DNA from: Ramlibacter sp.
GTDB lineage: Bacteria > Pseudomonadota > Gammaproteobacteria > Burkholderiales > Burkholderiaceae_C
Direction of reading: 5' to 3'
DNA length: 9,274 nt
Assembly (NCBI GenBank): GCA_028292185.1
Contig: JAQGMT010000013.1
Span: 1-9,274, forward strand
Below are positions 8,604 through 9,274 of this stretch, piece after piece (within the stretch, counting starts at the first letter, position 1; the number at the start of each line of letters is the position of its first letter). A program made the translations under genes and the position numbers. A model generated the notes under the pieces. The model searched no databases, was not told where the DNA came from, and worked only from the letters and a program-made list of their open reading frames with translations.

Positions 8604-9274
8604 ATGACAGACACCGTCAATGCCGACCCGGCCGAACTGGCCAAGTTTTCGGAACTCGCGCACCGCTGGTGGGATCCGCGCAGCGAGTTCCGCCCGCTGC
8701 ATGAGATCAATCCGCTGCGCCTGGATTGGATCCAGACACACGCCGCGCTTGCCGCAAAGCGGGTGCTCGACGTTGGATGCGGCGGCGGCATCCTGGCCGA
8801 CGCGATGGCGCGCAAGGGCGCGCAGGTGCTCGGCATCGACCTCGCGCCCAAAGCGCTCAAGGTCGCCCAGCTGCACGCGCTGGAGGCGCAGACCACCGGC
8901 GTCGAATACCGCGAAGTCAGCGTCGAAGCACTGGCCGCCGAGCAGCCCGCCAGCTTCGATGTGGTCACCTGCATGGAGATGCTCGAGCACGTGCCCGACC
9001 CCGCGTCGGTCGTGCGCGCCTGCGCGCAACTGGTGAAACCCGGCGGCTGGGTGTTCTTCTCGACGATCAACCGAAATCCCAAGGCGTTCGCGTTTGCGAT
9101 CGTCGGCGCCGAGTACCTGCTCAACCTGCTGCCGCGCGGTACCCACGAATATCTCAAGTTCATCCGCCCCAGCGAACTCGCGGGCTTCTGCCGATCCGGT
9201 TCCCTCGACCTGGTGCAGACCCGCGGCATCCAGTACAACCCGCTCACGCGCCGGTACTGGTTGTCGGCGGACAC
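8604..9274 (+). CDS. ubiG: UbiG ubiquinone O-methyltransferase (3' end cut)
   Basis: SAM-dependent methyltransferase performing both O-methylations of ubiquinone synthesis (2-polyprenyl-6-hydroxyphenol and 3-demethylubiquinol). The 223 visible residues cover nearly all of a protein normally about 230-240 long; the frame is open at the window edge. Seen are the family N-terminus DPAELAKFSELAHRWWDP (8-25) and EFRPLHEINPLRL; SAM motif I VLDVGCGGGIL (54-64) with the acidic GID (77-79) at the end of strand 2; VVTCMEMLEHVPDP (120-133); and STINRNPKAF (153-162) followed by the hydrophobic AIVGAEYLLNLLPRGTHE segment, which in UbiG relates to membrane contact. There is no Shine-Dalgarno ahead of ATG 8604. 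It follows ompA after 95 bases and a terminator, so it needs its own promoter. In related genomes gph commonly comes next, which I cannot see here. Confidence 0.96.
   Translation, partial: MTDTVNADPAELAKFSELAHRWWDPRSEFRPLHEINPLRLDWIQTHAALAAKRVLDVGCGGGILADAMARKGAQVLGIDLAPKALKVAQLHALEAQTTGVEYREVSVEALAAEQPASFDVVTCMEMLEHVPDPASVVRACAQLVKPGGWVFFSTINRNPKAFAFAIVGAEYLLNLLPRGTHEYLKFIRPSELAGFCRSGSLDLVQTRGIQYNPLTRRYWLSAD

Overview
The window looks like high-GC betaproteobacterial chromosome, most likely Burkholderiales and closest in style to Comamonadaceae (Variovorax/Ramlibacter/Acidovorax type). This rests on the gene order ubiG, ompA, gyrA, pheA, tyrA, aroA-cmk, rpsA, on the fused aroA-cmk gene, on the OmpA N-terminal motif (NELCWRD...TPAT), and on a GC-rich hairpin repeat of a kind I associate from memory with that family. 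No search was possible, so the genus is not fixed.

Layout. A minus-strand block fills 1-7577. In transcription order it holds gyrA (7577-4950), pheA (4953-3871, overlapping the gyrA stop by ATGA), a 99-base gap carrying a hairpin repeat, tyrA (3771-2899), a single ORF fusing aroA and cmk (2866-854), a 178-base structured gap, and the first 225 codons of rpsA (675 to the window edge). A 229-base divergent intergenic region (7578-7806) separates this from a plus-strand block: ompA (7807-8508), a strong rho-independent terminator, and ubiG (8604 to the window edge, lacking its last residues). No gene-free stretch exceeds 300 bases. I see no tRNA, rRNA, insertion sequence, CRISPR array or phage gene.

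How the genes work together. AroA makes EPSP, the precursor of chorismate. PheA turns chorismate into prephenate and then phenylpyruvate, with an intact phenylalanine-sensing ACT domain. TyrA diverts prephenate towards tyrosine. These three steps are packed between two core information genes, gyrA (DNA gyrase A) and rpsA (ribosomal protein S1), with cytidylate kinase (dCTP/CTP supply) fused to AroA. On the other side, OmpA ties the outer membrane to peptidoglycan and UbiG performs the O-methylations of ubiquinone synthesis.

This is mostly conserved core genome. I did not find a new defence, mobile or biosynthetic system. The points worth a second look are: the aroA-cmk fusion; the absence of serC (and hisC) between gyrA and pheA together with the gyrA/pheA overlap; Gln at GyrA position 83 where quinolone-sensitive enzymes carry Ser/Thr; an OmpA that appears to be a lipoprotein; the intergenic hairpin repeat; and structured leaders upstream of rpsA and ompA.
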